Below, in pieces: positions 55,195 through 64,000 of a stretch of 64,000 bases of DNA (position 1 is its first letter; each line of letters opens with the position of its first letter). This stretch comes from Actinomadura sp. J1-007 (GTDB lineage: Bacteria > Actinomycetota > Actinomycetes > Streptosporangiales > Streptosporangiaceae), in assembly GCF_009793335.1 (NCBI RefSeq), contig NZ_WING01000002.1:1426001-1490000 (forward strand). Reading direction: 5' to 3'. Made by a program: the position numbers and the translations under genes. The notes under the pieces are model-generated. The model saw only the letters and a program-made list of their open reading frames with translations, ran no database searches and was not told where the DNA came from.

Positions 55195-56589
55195 ATGACG
55201 GCGCTGACCGACGAGTCCGTCCCGCCCCGAGAGGCGCGGCGGGGTGGCCGGTGGATCGACCGCTGGGAACCCGACGACGAGCGGTTCTGGGCGGCGACCG
55301 GGCGCCGGGTCGCGGCACGGAACCTGGCCTTCTCGATCCTGACCGAGCACCTCGGGTTCTCGGTGTGGCTGCTGTGGAGCATCGCGGTGCTGAACCTGCC
55401 GGCCGCCGGGGTGCACCTGTCGGTGGGGCAGACGCTGTGGCTGACCACGACGCCGAACCTGGTCGGCGCGGCGATGCGGATCCCCTACACCTTCGCCCCG
55501 GCGCGGTTCGGGGGCCGCAACTTCACCGTGGTGAGCGCGCTGCTGCTGCTCGTGCCGTGCGGGCTGTTCGTGGTCGCGATCGAGAACCCGGGGATCCCGT
55601 TCTGGGCGCTGCTGCTGATCGCGGCGACCACCGGCCTCGGCGGCGGCAACTTCGCCTCGTCCATGGCCAACATCACGCACTTCTACCCGGCGTCGCGGCA
55701 GGGGCTGCCGCTCGGGCTGAACGCGGCGGGCGGCAACCTCGGCACGAGCGTCACCCAGCTCGCGATGCCGCCGCTGATCGTGGCGTTCGGGCTGGTCGCG
55801 GTCGGATGGGTGTGGATGCCGTTCATCCTGGCCGCGGCGGTGTGCGCGCACCTGTTCATGAACAACCTGACCAAGGCGTCGTCGGCGTACACGCTGCGGG
55901 AGATGGCGGCGGGAGGCCGCGACCGGCAGACGGTCATCATGTCGGTGCTGTACGTCGGGACGTTCGGGTCGTTCATCGGCTACTCGTTCTCGTTCGGGGT
56001 GCTGATCAGGAACGAGTTCCCGGGCGTGGACGGGTCCGACTACATCTGGCTCGGCGCGCTCGCGGGATCGCTCGCCCGGCCGCTCGGCGGGTGGCTCGCC
56101 GACCGGTACGGCGGCGCGCGGGTCACGATGGCCGACTTCTTCCTGATGGGGCTCGGCGTCGCGGCCGTGGCGTGGGCGGTGCAGGCGGGGAGCTGGGGCG
56201 GCTTCCTCGCCGCGTTCCTGTTCGTGTTCGTCACGACCGGCATCGGGAACGGCTCGACGTACAAGATGATCCCCGCGATCTTCCGGACGCGGGAGCTGGC
56301 GGGCGTGGACGCCTCGGACGCGGCGGCGGTCAGGGCCGCGACGGAGCGGGCGCGGCGGCGGGCGGCGGCGGCGATCGGACTGATCTCCGCGGTCGGCGCG
56401 GCCGGGGGCGTGCTGATCCAGCAGGCGTTCCGGATCTCCATCGAGGAGAGCGGCGGGATCGGCCCGGCGCTGCTCGTGCTCGCGGCGTTCTACGGGGTGT
56501 GCGTGGCGCTCACGTGGTTCTGCTACCTGCGCCGGGCGCGGGCGGCGGAGGGCGAGCCGGGCCGCAGCCTCGCCGAGGCCGGAGTATGA
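55195..56589 (+). CDS. narK: NarK-family nitrate/nitrite transporter
   Basis: A 464-residue MFS transporter with about twelve hydrophobic segments. Nitrate-signature regions: GGGNFASSMANITHFYPAS and TTGIGNGSTYKMIPAIF, with arginines in the NNP motifs. An N-terminal cytoplasmic stretch (RWIDRWEPDDERFWAATGRR) matches actinomycete NarK. It would import nitrate for the reductase encoded at 59506. GAAGGAG precedes the ATG. The upstream 60 bp contain GTAAC and TAAC elements possibly bound by GlnR. Confidence 0.9.
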   Translation: MTALTDESVPPREARRGGRWIDRWEPDDERFWAATGRRVAARNLAFSILTEHLGFSVWLLWSIAVLNLPAAGVHLSVGQTLWLTTTPNLVGAAMRIPYTFAPARFGGRNFTVVSALLLLVPCGLFVVAIENPGIPFWALLLIAATTGLGGGNFASSMANITHFYPASRQGLPLGLNAAGGNLGTSVTQLAMPPLIVAFGLVAVGWVWMPFILAAAVCAHLFMNNLTKASSAYTLREMAAGGRDRQTVIMSVLYVGTFGSFIGYSFSFGVLIRNEFPGVDGSDYIWLGALAGSLARPLGGWLADRYGGARVTMADFFLMGLGVAAVAWAVQAGSWGGFLAAFLFVFVTTGIGNGSTYKMIPAIFRTRELAGVDASDAAAVRAATERARRRAAAAIGLISAVGAAGGVLIQQAFRISIEESGGIGPALLVLAAFYGVCVALTWFCYLRRARAAEGEPGRSLAEAGV

Positions 56590-56623
56590 CAACCGCTTCC
56601 GCTCCGGCGGCGGCGGGGCTACC

Positions 56624-58249
56624 GTGCCTCGAATGATCGTTGACCCGGAGCTGGCGGAGCGCTACACCGACGCCGGATGGTGGCAGGACCGGTCGATCGG
56701 CGACCTCGTGCGCGAGCACGCGGACCGGCGGCCGGACCTGCCCGCCTACATCGAGCCGGCGCGGACGGTGAGCTGGGGCGAGTACGACCGGCGGGCCGAC
56801 GCGGTCGCCACCGCGCTCGTGGGCGCGGGCGTGCCGCCGGGCGCGCGGGTGGCGCTGCTGCTGCCGGACGGCGCGGACTTCCACGTCGCCGCCCTCGGCG
56901 CGGAGCGCGCGGGCGCGGTCGCGGTCGGGATCGGCGCGCGGGCGGGCGACGCGGAGATCGCGCACCTGGCCCGGCACACCGGGGCCGCCGCGATCGTCAC
57001 GACCGCCGAGCACCGGGGCCGCGACATGTCGGCGCTGCCGGTGGCGCTCGCCGGCCTCGGCGCCCAGATCCCGCTGCACCTGGTCCTGGCGGACGACGGC
57101 GAGGCGGCGGTGAACGGCCCCGGCGGTCCGCCCCCGGCTCCCGCGCCGTCCGGCGCGGAGCGCGGGATCGGCCCGAACGACCTGTGGATGATCAACTCGA
57201 CCTCGGGGACGACCGGCCTCCCCAAGTGCGTGACGCAGCACCAGAACCGCTGGATCTGCTTCGCCCGCCTCGCCGCCCGCGCCGGACGGCTGGACGGGCG
57301 GGACGTGCTGCTCGGCGCGGTGCCCGCGCCGTTCGGGTTCGGGCTGTGGAGCGCGCACGTGACGCCGGCGGTGCTCGGCGTCCCCGCCGTCGTCCTGCCG
57401 CGCTTCGAGACCACGACGATGATCGAGATGATCGAGCGGGAGCGCCCGACGGTGCTGTGCGCGGTGAGCACCCAGTTCCGGATGCTGATGCGGTCGGCCC
57501 GCGCGGGCGGCGCCGACCTGGCGTCGGTGCGGGTGGTGTTCACGGGCGGCGAGGCGATCCCGTACGAGGACGCCGCGGAGTTCGAGGAGCGCACCGGCGC
57601 GGTCGTGCTGAACTTCTTCGGCTCCAACGAGAGCGGCGCGTTCAGCTGCACGACGGCGGACGACCCGCGCGAGGCGCGGCTGACGACCGGCGGGCGGGTG
57701 CTGCCGGAGATGGACGTGCGGCTGTTCGACGAGGCGGGCGCCGACGTGACCGCGACCGGCGGGCCGGGCCAGCCCGGCGGCAAGGGGCCGCTGCTGTCGC
57801 CGGGCTACTACGCCGACGACGCGGCGAACGCCGAGCTGTTCACCGAGGACGGCTACCTGCTCATGGGCGACCTCGTCACGATCGGCGAGGACGGGTACGT
57901 GCGGGTGGCGGGCCGCAAGTCCGACATCATCATCCGCGGCGGCAAGAACATCAGCGTCCAGCAGGTCGAGCAGGCCGTCGCGTCGCACCCGGCGGTGGAG
58001 CTGTGCGCGGTCGTGCCCGTCCCCGACGACCTCTACGGCGAGCGGGTGTGCGCCGTGGTGTCGACCCTGCCGGGCCGGGAGCTCACGCTGGACGCCCTGA
58101 CGGCGCACCTGCTGGACGCGGCCGGGCTGTCGAGGGAGCTGCTGCCCGAGCACCTGGTGGTGCTGCCGGAGCTGCCCCGCTCGTCCGGCGACAAGATCGC
58201 CAAGGGCGAGGTGCGCCGGATCGCCGTCGAACGCGTGACCCGCGCCTGA
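56624..58249 (+). CDS. AMP-binding acyl-CoA synthetase
   Basis: An adenylate-forming ligase of 541 residues. Core motif LWMINSTSGTTGLPKCVTQH, then NFFGSNESGAFSCT (A5), GYLLMGDLVTIGEDGYVRVA (A7-A8), GRKSDIIIRGGKNIS and the catalytic Lys in SSGDKIAKGEVRRI. It activates a carboxylic acid with ATP and transfers it to CoA; the substrate class cannot be set, but a cyclic or aromatic acid is plausible. GTG 56624 is taken as start, ATG 56633 being an alternative. It lies inside the nitrate locus, 34 bp after narK. Confidence 0.87.
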   Translation: MPRMIVDPELAERYTDAGWWQDRSIGDLVREHADRRPDLPAYIEPARTVSWGEYDRRADAVATALVGAGVPPGARVALLLPDGADFHVAALGAERAGAVAVGIGARAGDAEIAHLARHTGAAAIVTTAEHRGRDMSALPVALAGLGAQIPLHLVLADDGEAAVNGPGGPPPAPAPSGAERGIGPNDLWMINSTSGTTGLPKCVTQHQNRWICFARLAARAGRLDGRDVLLGAVPAPFGFGLWSAHVTPAVLGVPAVVLPRFETTTMIEMIERERPTVLCAVSTQFRMLMRSARAGGADLASVRVVFTGGEAIPYEDAAEFEERTGAVVLNFFGSNESGAFSCTTADDPREARLTTGGRVLPEMDVRLFDEAGADVTATGGPGQPGGKGPLLSPGYYADDAANAELFTEDGYLLMGDLVTIGEDGYVRVAGRKSDIIIRGGKNISVQQVEQAVASHPAVELCAVVPVPDDLYGERVCAVVSTLPGRELTLDALTAHLLDAAGLSRELLPEHLVVLPELPRSSGDKIAKGEVRRIAVERVTRA

Positions 58250-58336
58250 CGCCGCGCTGTCGGCCGTCCCGCGCCGATCCCGGTCTTGCCCGTCCCTTGC
58301 CTGTTCCGTGCCCGTCCCGCGAGCCGTTCGCTCCGG

Positions 58337-58579
58337 TCAGGCGTGGTCGGTGACGAGCGCGTTGGCGCGCGGGTCGGCGGTGCGGGCGCAGTGGGCCGAG
58401 CAGTACCAGTGCCGGTCGATCTCGACGCCGTGGCCGACGATCCGGCATTCGCAGTGCTCGCAGATCGGCGCCATCCTGGTGATCGCGCACTCGAACGAGT
58501 CGAAGGTGTGCACGGCGCCCTGGGCGTGCACCTCGAAGCTCATCGCGTAGTCGTTGCCGCAGACCTCGCAGGCTGCCAT
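58337..58579 (-). CDS. Small Cys-rich (zinc ribbon-like) protein
   Basis: An 80-residue protein with four Cys pairs: CEVCGNDY, ICEHCECRI and WYCSAHCART, plus a Cys/His in DSFECAITRM. Clusters like this bind zinc or iron; the arrangement resembles LIM-type or FCS ribbons. No function is known. Separate from both neighbours, on the opposite strand to narK. Confidence 0.75.
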   Translation of the reverse strand: MAACEVCGNDYAMSFEVHAQGAVHTFDSFECAITRMAPICEHCECRIVGHGVEIDRHWYCSAHCARTADPRANALVTDHA

Positions 58580-58623
58580 GTGACGGTCCCCCCGTTGTTC
58601 CGTCCGTCGCCTCCGTACGCGAT

Positions 58624-59193
58624 CTACCCAGCGGGGCGCGCTTGTACCCCGGCTCGCGCCCCCGCCCCGGGCCGGTGGACCCTCCGCGCCCTAGGGCGCG
58701 GGGAGGGGGACGGCGGGGCGAAGTCCTGCTCGCGGCCGTCCTCCAGGTAGATCGCGCGGCCCTCGGCCAGGGCGCGCAGGCTCGGCTCCATGCGCCGCGC
58801 GATGTGCGGCGGGGCCAGCTCGGGCACCTTCTCGGGGGCGACGAGGACGTGGTCGGACAGCTCGTCGGCCGGCAGCTCGATCGCGCCGAGCTCGCGGCCC
58901 GTGATGGCGCCGCCGAACACGAACACGTTGACCGAGTCGACGCCGTCGCGGGGCGCGCCCCAGTCGACGCAGACCAGGCCGTCCAGGCGGGGGACGAGGC
59001 CGAGCTCCTCCTGGCATTCGCGCACGCACGCGGCCAGGGGCGACTCGTCGGCCTCGATGACGCCGCCGGGCAGGAACCAGCCCTCCTTGTAGGTGGGCTT
59101 GACCAGCAGGACCCGCCCGAGGTCGTCGAGGAGCAGGGCGGCCGCGGCGCCGCGCGTGCGCGGCAGGGACGCGTAGTAGGCAAGGTCGGGCAT
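58624..59193 (-). CDS. Nudix hydrolase
   Basis: A 189-residue hydrolase. Nudix box: GGVIEADESP, ACVRECQEELG. TRGAAAALLLDDLGRVLLVK precedes it and WFLPGG confirms the fold. A Pro/Arg-rich tail (about 30 residues) is not part of the domain. It is likely a MutT-like or NADH-type pyrophosphatase; substrate unknown. It faces away from the nitrate reductase. Confidence 0.85.
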   Translation of the reverse strand: MPDLAYYASLPRTRGAAAALLLDDLGRVLLVKPTYKEGWFLPGGVIEADESPLAACVRECQEELGLVPRLDGLVCVDWGAPRDGVDSVNVFVFGGAITGRELGAIELPADELSDHVLVAPEKVPELAPPHIARRMEPSLRALAEGRAIYLEDGREQDFAPPSPSPRPRARRVHRPGAGARAGVQARPAG

Positions 59194-59505
59194 GCTCCGA
59201 GATTAGGCGCGGCGGGCGCGCCGCGGGGCGGGCCCCGGCCGGGGCGCTCCCGCATCCCTGCGCGGGATCGCCGGGCCGCCGCCGATCCGTTCGGTAACCG
59301 CCTGTGGAGTGCCGAAAGGGCCATGACAATGGTCGACAACGCTTGACACGTGATCGTCAAGAATCGCCGCCGCCGCGGCGCCGGGTGCGGGCGAAGGCGG
59401 ACGAGTGCCATCTGACCTTGGCGAACGGGGGCAGGTGAGTGGCTTTTTACCGGCGGGTCACATTCGGGACCCCGGGGCGAAACGGGGCCCGACCAGTCTC
59501 GTCGC
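59194..59505. other. Divergent regulatory region before the nitrate reductase
   Basis: No gene in 312 bp. It contains CTTGAC-ACGTGATC-GTCAAG (59342-59361), an inverted repeat that may bind a regulator, and a GTAAC(N)GAAAG-like stretch near 59293. The latter is compatible with, but does not prove, a GlnR box for nitrogen control. Confidence 0.5.
59342..59361. promoter_or_regulatory. Inverted repeat upstream of the nitrate reductase
   Basis: CTTGAC and GTCAAG, 8 bp apart, form a 6-bp perfect inverted repeat 145 bp before the reductase start. TTGAC also resembles a -35 element, so the two readings are not exclusive. Confidence 0.4.
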
Positions 59506-61644
59506 ATGACCGGGACCCCCACTCACTGTCCGTACTGCGCGTTGCAGTGCGGCATGACGCTGACCGACGCCGGGCCGGGCGCGCCCCTGGCGGTGGTCCC
59601 GCGCGACGACGTGCCGGCCAACCGGGGCGGGCTGTGCCAGAAGGGCTGGACGTCGGCGGAGGCGCTGACCGTCCCCGACCGGCTGACGGCGCCGCTGGCG
59701 CGCGAGGCGAAGGGCGCGCCGCTGCGGCCGTGCACGTGGGACGAGGCGCTCGACCGGATCGCGGAGGCCGCCTTGCGGCTCCGCGGCGCGCACGGGCCCG
59801 ACGCGGTCGCGGTGTTCGGCGGCGGCGGGCTGACGAACGAGAAGGCGTACCAGCTCGGGAAGTTCGCGCGGGTGGCGCTGCGCACCTCGCAGATCGACTA
59901 CAACGGCCGGTTCTGCATGTCGTCGGCCGCCGCCGCGGGCAACCGGGCGTTCGGGATGGACCGGGGGCTGCCCGGCCCGGTCACCGACCTCGCGCGGGCC
60001 GACGCGGTGATGCTCGTCGGCGGGAACCCGGCGGAGACGATGCCGCCGTTCATGCGGCACCTGGCCGACGTCCGGGAGCGGGGCGGGGCGCTGGTCGTCG
60101 TGGACCCGCGCCGCACCGCCACCGCCCGCCAGGCGGACCTGCACCTGCGGCCGGTGCCGGGCACGGACCTGGCGCTGGCGAACGGGCTGCTGCACATCGC
60201 GCTCGCCGAGGGCCTGGTGGACGAGCCGTACGTGGCGGCCCGCACCAGCGGGTTCGAGGCCGTCCGGACGGTCGCCAACGCCTACTGGCCCGAACGCGTC
60301 GAGCGGATCACCGGCGTTCCCGTCCCGCACCTGCGCGAGGCCGTACGGCTGCTCGCGCGCGGGGAGCGGTCGTACGTGCTGACGGCGCGCGGCGCCGAGC
60401 AGCACGCGCGCGGCACCGACATGGTCGGCGCGTTCATCAACCTCGCGCTCGCGCTCGGGCTGCCGGGCCGGCCCGGATCGGGGTACGGGTGCCTGACCGG
60501 GCAGGGCAACGGGCAGGGCGGCCGCGAGCACGGCCAGAAGGCCGACCAGCTCCCCGGCTACCGGAGCATCAGCGACCCCCGCGCCCGCGAGCACGTCGCC
60601 CGGGTCTGGGGCGTCGATCCCGGCAGCCTGCCCGGGCCGGGCCGGTCGGCGTACGAGCTGCTGACGGCGCTCGGCACGGACGGCGGCCCGAAGGCGCTGC
60701 TGCTGTTCGGGTCGAACCCGGTGGTGTCGGCGCCCCGCGCGGCGGCGGTGGAGGAGCGGCTCGCCGCGCTGGACCTGCTGGTCGTCGCGGACTTCGTCCC
60801 GTCGGAGACCGCGCTGCTCGCCGACGTCGTCCTGCCGACGGCGCAGTGGGCCGAGGAGTCCGGGACGATGACGAACCTCGAAGGGCGGGTGCTGCGCCGC
60901 CGCCGGGCCGTCGCCCCGCCGGACGGCGTGCGCACCGACCTCGCCGTCCTCGCGGACCTCGCGGGGCGGCTCGGCGCGCCGGGCAAGTGGAGCGACGACC
61001 CCGCCGAGGTGTTCGAGGAGCTGCGCGCCGCGAGCGCGGGCGGCCTCGCCGACTACGCGGGCATCACCTACGAGCGGATCGAGGCGGAGGGCGGGGTGTT
61101 CTGGCCGTGCCCGTCGGAGGACCACCCTGGCACGCCGCGGCCGTTCCTGGACGGCTTCGCGACGCCGGACGGCCGGGCGCGGTTCGTGCCCGCCGAGCAC
61201 GGCGGCCCCGCCGAGGACGTGGACGGCGGCTACCCCGTGTACCTGACGACCGGCCGCGTCCTCGCCCAGTACCAGAGCGGCGCGCAGACCCGCCGGGTGC
61301 GGGCGCTGGCGGAGGCGGAGCCCGGCCCGTTCGTCGAGCTGCACCCCGACCTCGCCGAGCGGCTCGGCATCGCGGACGGCGCGGACGTGCGGGTCACCAG
61401 CCGCCGGGGCGCGGCGACCGCGCGGGCCAGGGTGACCGACGCGGTCCGCGACGACACGGCGTTCATGCCGTTCCACTGGCCGGGGGAGGGGCGGGCGAAC
61501 TCGCTCACCAACCCGGCCCTGGACCCGGTGTCGCGGATGCCGGAGTTCAAGGTGTGCGCCGTCCGGCTGGAGCCGGCCGCGGCCGAGGGCGAGCCCGTGC
61601 CCGAGGGGGACGGGACCGAGGAACGGAGCGGGACTGCGCGATGA
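59506..61644 (+). CDS. Assimilatory nitrate reductase, molybdopterin catalytic subunit
   Basis: A 712-residue bis-MGD enzyme that reduces nitrate to nitrite in the cytoplasm. N-terminal [4Fe-4S] ligands: CPYCALQCGM and CQKGW. Also RFCMSSAAAAGNRAFGMDRG (active-site region with Cys), NPAETMPPFM and GCLTGQGNGQGGREHGQKAD; the C-terminal cap domain has TTGRVLAQYQSGAQTRR. No Tat signal, consistent with assimilation. The stop overlaps the FAD-protein start by ATGA. Nas-type electrons come from that partner. Confidence 0.92.
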   Translation: MTGTPTHCPYCALQCGMTLTDAGPGAPLAVVPRDDVPANRGGLCQKGWTSAEALTVPDRLTAPLAREAKGAPLRPCTWDEALDRIAEAALRLRGAHGPDAVAVFGGGGLTNEKAYQLGKFARVALRTSQIDYNGRFCMSSAAAAGNRAFGMDRGLPGPVTDLARADAVMLVGGNPAETMPPFMRHLADVRERGGALVVVDPRRTATARQADLHLRPVPGTDLALANGLLHIALAEGLVDEPYVAARTSGFEAVRTVANAYWPERVERITGVPVPHLREAVRLLARGERSYVLTARGAEQHARGTDMVGAFINLALALGLPGRPGSGYGCLTGQGNGQGGREHGQKADQLPGYRSISDPRAREHVARVWGVDPGSLPGPGRSAYELLTALGTDGGPKALLLFGSNPVVSAPRAAAVEERLAALDLLVVADFVPSETALLADVVLPTAQWAEESGTMTNLEGRVLRRRRAVAPPDGVRTDLAVLADLAGRLGAPGKWSDDPAEVFEELRAASAGGLADYAGITYERIEAEGGVFWPCPSEDHPGTPRPFLDGFATPDGRARFVPAEHGGPAEDVDGGYPVYLTTGRVLAQYQSGAQTRRVRALAEAEPGPFVELHPDLAERLGIADGADVRVTSRRGAATARARVTDAVRDDTAFMPFHWPGEGRANSLTNPALDPVSRMPEFKVCAVRLEPAAAEGEPVPEGDGTEERSGTAR

Positions 61645-63091
61645 GCATCGTCGTGATCGGTAACGGGATGGCCGGGTCGCGCCTGGTCACCGAGATCAGG
61701 GAGCGCGACCGGGAGGTGCCGCTGACGGTGTTCGGCGCCGAGCCCGAGCAGCCCTACAACCGGATCCTGCTGTCGAACGTGCTCGCGGGCGCGGCCGGGC
61801 CCGAGCAGATCGGCCTGGTGGACCGCGCCTGGTACGGGCGCAACGGCGTGGACGCGCGGCACGGCGTCGAGGTCACCGCCATCGACCGCGCCGCACGCGT
61901 GGTGCACGCCTCCGACGGCACCGCCACGCCGTACGGGACGCTGGTGATCGCGACGGGGTCGCGGTCGATCGTCCCGCCGATCCCCGGCACCGAGGACGGG
62001 CTGCCCGAGGGCGCGCTCGCGTTCCGGACGCTGGACGACTGCCGCGCCATCATCGGCGCCGCGGAGGGCGCCCGCCGGGCCGTGGTGATCGGCGGGGGCC
62101 TGCTCGGCATCGAGGCGGCGCGCGGCCTGGCCGGGCGCGGCCTGGACGTCACGGTCGCGCACCTCGCCGGGCACCTCATGGAACGCCAGCTCGACCCCGG
62201 GGCCGGGAGGTGCTGGCGCGGACCCTCCGCCGCCTCGGGATCCGCGCCCGCCTGGAGGCCCATGTCACCTCCCTGCGCACCCGCGACGACGCCGGCGCGC
62301 GGAGGGTGACCGGGGTCGGGCTGGCCCCGCCTGACGGGGACGTCCCCGCCGACCTGGTGGTGCTGGCGTGCGGGGTGCGGCCGGAGACGGGCCTCGCCCG
62401 CGCCGCGGGCCTCGCCGTCGACCGCGGCATCGTCGTGGACGGGGCGCTGCGCTCGGTGACCGACCCGGCGGTCCGCGCGATCGGCGAGTGCTGCCAGCAC
62501 GACGGCACCGTGTACGGGCTGGTCGCGCCGGCGTGGGAGCAGGCGGCGGTGCTGGCCGACCTGCTGACCGGCGCGGACGCGGGCGCGCGGTTCACCGGGG
62601 CGCGGCAGATCACGCGGCTGAAGGCCGCGGGCGTGGACCTGGTCGCGATGGGGGAGACGCACCACGGCGACGACGACCCCGGTGTGGAGGTGATGCGGTT
62701 CGCCGACGCGAGCCGCGGCACGTACAAGAAGGTGGTGGTGCGCGGCGACCGCGTGGTCGGCGCGATCCTGCTCGGCGAGACCAGCACCGCCGGGACGCTC
62801 ACCCGCCTGTACGACCGTGCCGCGCCGCCTCCCGCCGAACGGCTCGGGATGCTGTTCGCCGGGGTCGGCGGCGCGCAGGCCGCCGATTCCCCGGTGCGGA
62901 TGCCCGACCTCGCGACGGTCTGCCATTGCAACAACGTCTCCAAGGGGCAGATCCGGGCGTGCTGGGAGAAAGGCGCGCGGAGCGTGGACGAGATCGCCGA
63001 CGCGACGCGCGCGGGAACGGGCTGCGGCGGCTGCCGCGACACCGTCTGCGGCATCGTCGAGTGGCTGGGGGAGCAGGCGGTGCCGTCCTAG
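61641..63091 (+). CDS. FAD-dependent nitrate-assimilation reductase with BFD-like [2Fe-2S] domain (apparent frameshift)
   Basis: A NirB-N/NasB-like flavoprotein, 483 residues if one base is restored near 62205. GNGMAGSRLVTEI is the first dinucleotide fold, VVIGGGLLGIEAARGLAGRG the second. The C-terminus carries VCHCNNVSKGQIRACWEKGA and GTGCGGCRDTVCGIVEW, a BFD-like [2Fe-2S] site. It should pass NAD(P)H electrons to the reductase upstream, with which it is translationally coupled. It precedes nirB. Confidence 0.87.
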
Positions 63092-63182
63092 CGTCCGTTT
63101 CCTGGGCCCGGTCCGAGCCGGGGGAGCCCGCCGTGTCGTTGGCCGTGACCTGGCCGTACGGCACGGCGGGTTTTTGTCGATT

Positions 63183-63209
63183 CCGAAAGAAGACCGGGAA
63201 TTCTTTCGG
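63183..63209. terminator. Hairpin between the FAD reductase and nirB
   Basis: A perfect 9-bp stem CCGAAAGAA/TTCTTTCGG with a 9-nt loop. It may be an attenuator, terminator or operator. A GTGAC-n6-GACGC-n6-GAAAC pattern (63268-63294) just before nirB resembles a GlnR box, with low certainty. Confidence 0.4.
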
Positions 63210-63350
63210 CGCCGATTGCGGGTCGGCCACGATTCGGTTTCAAGGTGAGCGTCTTTTAACACGCCGGTGACAAAGGGGACGCAACCGCGAAACCGCTGCT
63301 GCTGAGGATCGGCCCATGAACGCCGGAACGCACCTCGGAGGGGACGCACG

Positions 63351-64000
63351 GATGAGACTGGTCGTCATCGGGCACGGGCCCACCGGGCACCGCCTCGTGA
63401 CCGCGCTGCGGGACCGCGACGCCGCGGGCGCCTGGCGGGTCACGGTGGTCGGCGAGGAGTCCCGGCCCGCCTATGACCGCGTGGCGCTGACCTCGCACCT
63501 GACCGAGGGCGCCGACCTGGCGTACCCGGCGCACGGCGAGGAGGTGGACCTGGTCACCGGCGACCCGGCCGTCTCCGTCGACCGCGCCGCGCGGACCGTC
63601 CGCACGCGGTCGGGGCGGGAGTTCGGGTACGACGCGCTGGTGCTGGCCACCGGTTCGGCGCCGTTCGTGCCGCCGGTGGAGGGCCGCGACCTGCCCGGCG
63701 TGTTCGCCTACCGGACGATCGACGACCTGGAGGCGATCCGCGCGCACTGCGCCGACCTTACTATGTCAAGGCGCGAGGCTGAGGCGATTCGCGGGGCCGT
63801 GATCGGTGGGGGCCTGCTCGGCCTCGAAGCCGCTCGCGCCCTCCAGGGGCTCGGAGTGGCCGCGCACGTGGTCGAGGTGGCGCCCTGGCTGATGCCGCGC
63901 CAGCTCGACGAGGGGGGCGGCGCGATGCTGCGCCGCCACATCGAGGGCCTCGGGCTGAACGTCCTCGCCGGGACGCCCATGAAGGCGCTGGAGGCGGGGG
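63351..64000 (+). CDS. nirB: Nitrite reductase large subunit NirB (partial, runs off the window)
   Basis: The first 216 codons of a NAD(P)H nitrite reductase large subunit. GHGPTGHRLVTALRDRDAAG begins the FAD fold and VIGGGLLGLEAARALQGLG the NADH fold. The siroheme and Fe-S regions lie beyond the window edge. ATG at 63351 with GGAGGGG upstream; an ATG at 63315 in frame is possible. It would reduce nitrite to ammonium, completing the assimilation pathway. Confidence 0.88.

Overview
The window is high-GC, gene-dense actinomycete chromosome. Paired XRE/DUF5753 and DUF397 genes, a mycothiol-type maleylpyruvate isomerase domain, DUF5999 and a DUF881-Sbp-DUF881-FHA-MerR-DUF151-MerR-gcvP block point to Streptosporangiales, most like Actinomadura/Thermomonosporaceae. 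That placement is inference from gene content. No rRNA, tRNA or CRISPR array was seen.

Layout. 0.1-4.1 kb: recombinase remnant, DUF397 and DUF5753 regulator pair, anti-sigma-type ATPase, Clp-N/HTH protein with twin palindromes, methyltransferase. 4.2-9.2 kb: homoprotocatechuate-type ring-cleavage operon (hpaD, hpaE, DapA-like aldolase, FAH-RraA fusion). 9.4-23.1 kb: alpha/beta hydrolase, GntR regulator, SDR, O-methyltransferase, two odd aldo/keto reductases, amidohydrolase, esterase, a complete LIV-type ABC importer and an alcohol dehydrogenase. Four copies of an AAATCGTAT-type motif in the divergent promoters suggest that 4-23 kb is one GntR-controlled catabolic regulon for an unidentified, probably aromatic, substrate.

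23.2-28.2 kb: orphan histidine kinase, Nudix hydrolase, CDP-alcohol phosphatidyltransferase and mannose-1-phosphate guanylyltransferase. 28.2-33.6 kb: class V aminotransferase, ABC half-transporter, MocR regulator and LysE exporter; this looks like an insertion into a block otherwise conserved in actinomycetes. 33.8-39.2 kb: DUF881/Sbp/DUF881, GarA-like FHA protein, MerR, DUF151, MerR. 39.2-40.6 kb: a structured non-coding element and an IS5-family insertion. 40.7-47.9 kb: a membrane protein with an embedded kinase-like domain, a tandem glycine riboswitch driving gcvP, and a TPR protein. 48-55 kb: F420/FMN split-barrel protein, hydrolase, DUF5999, lutABC, TetR, hypothetical protein, mycothiol-dependent enzyme. 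55-64 kb: nitrate assimilation (NarK, nitrate reductase, FAD/BFD reductase, start of NirB), with an acyl-CoA ligase, a small Cys-rich protein and a Nudix hydrolase between.

Caution for the reader. At least fourteen genes carry apparent frameshifts, most explained by one missing base in a G/C run, and they include central genes such as gcvP. Under-called homopolymers in the assembly are the simplest explanation, so these genes are annotated as whole CDSs with the shift position given. The transposase shift is different: it lies at a slippery CAAAAAGGGG and is probably programmed.
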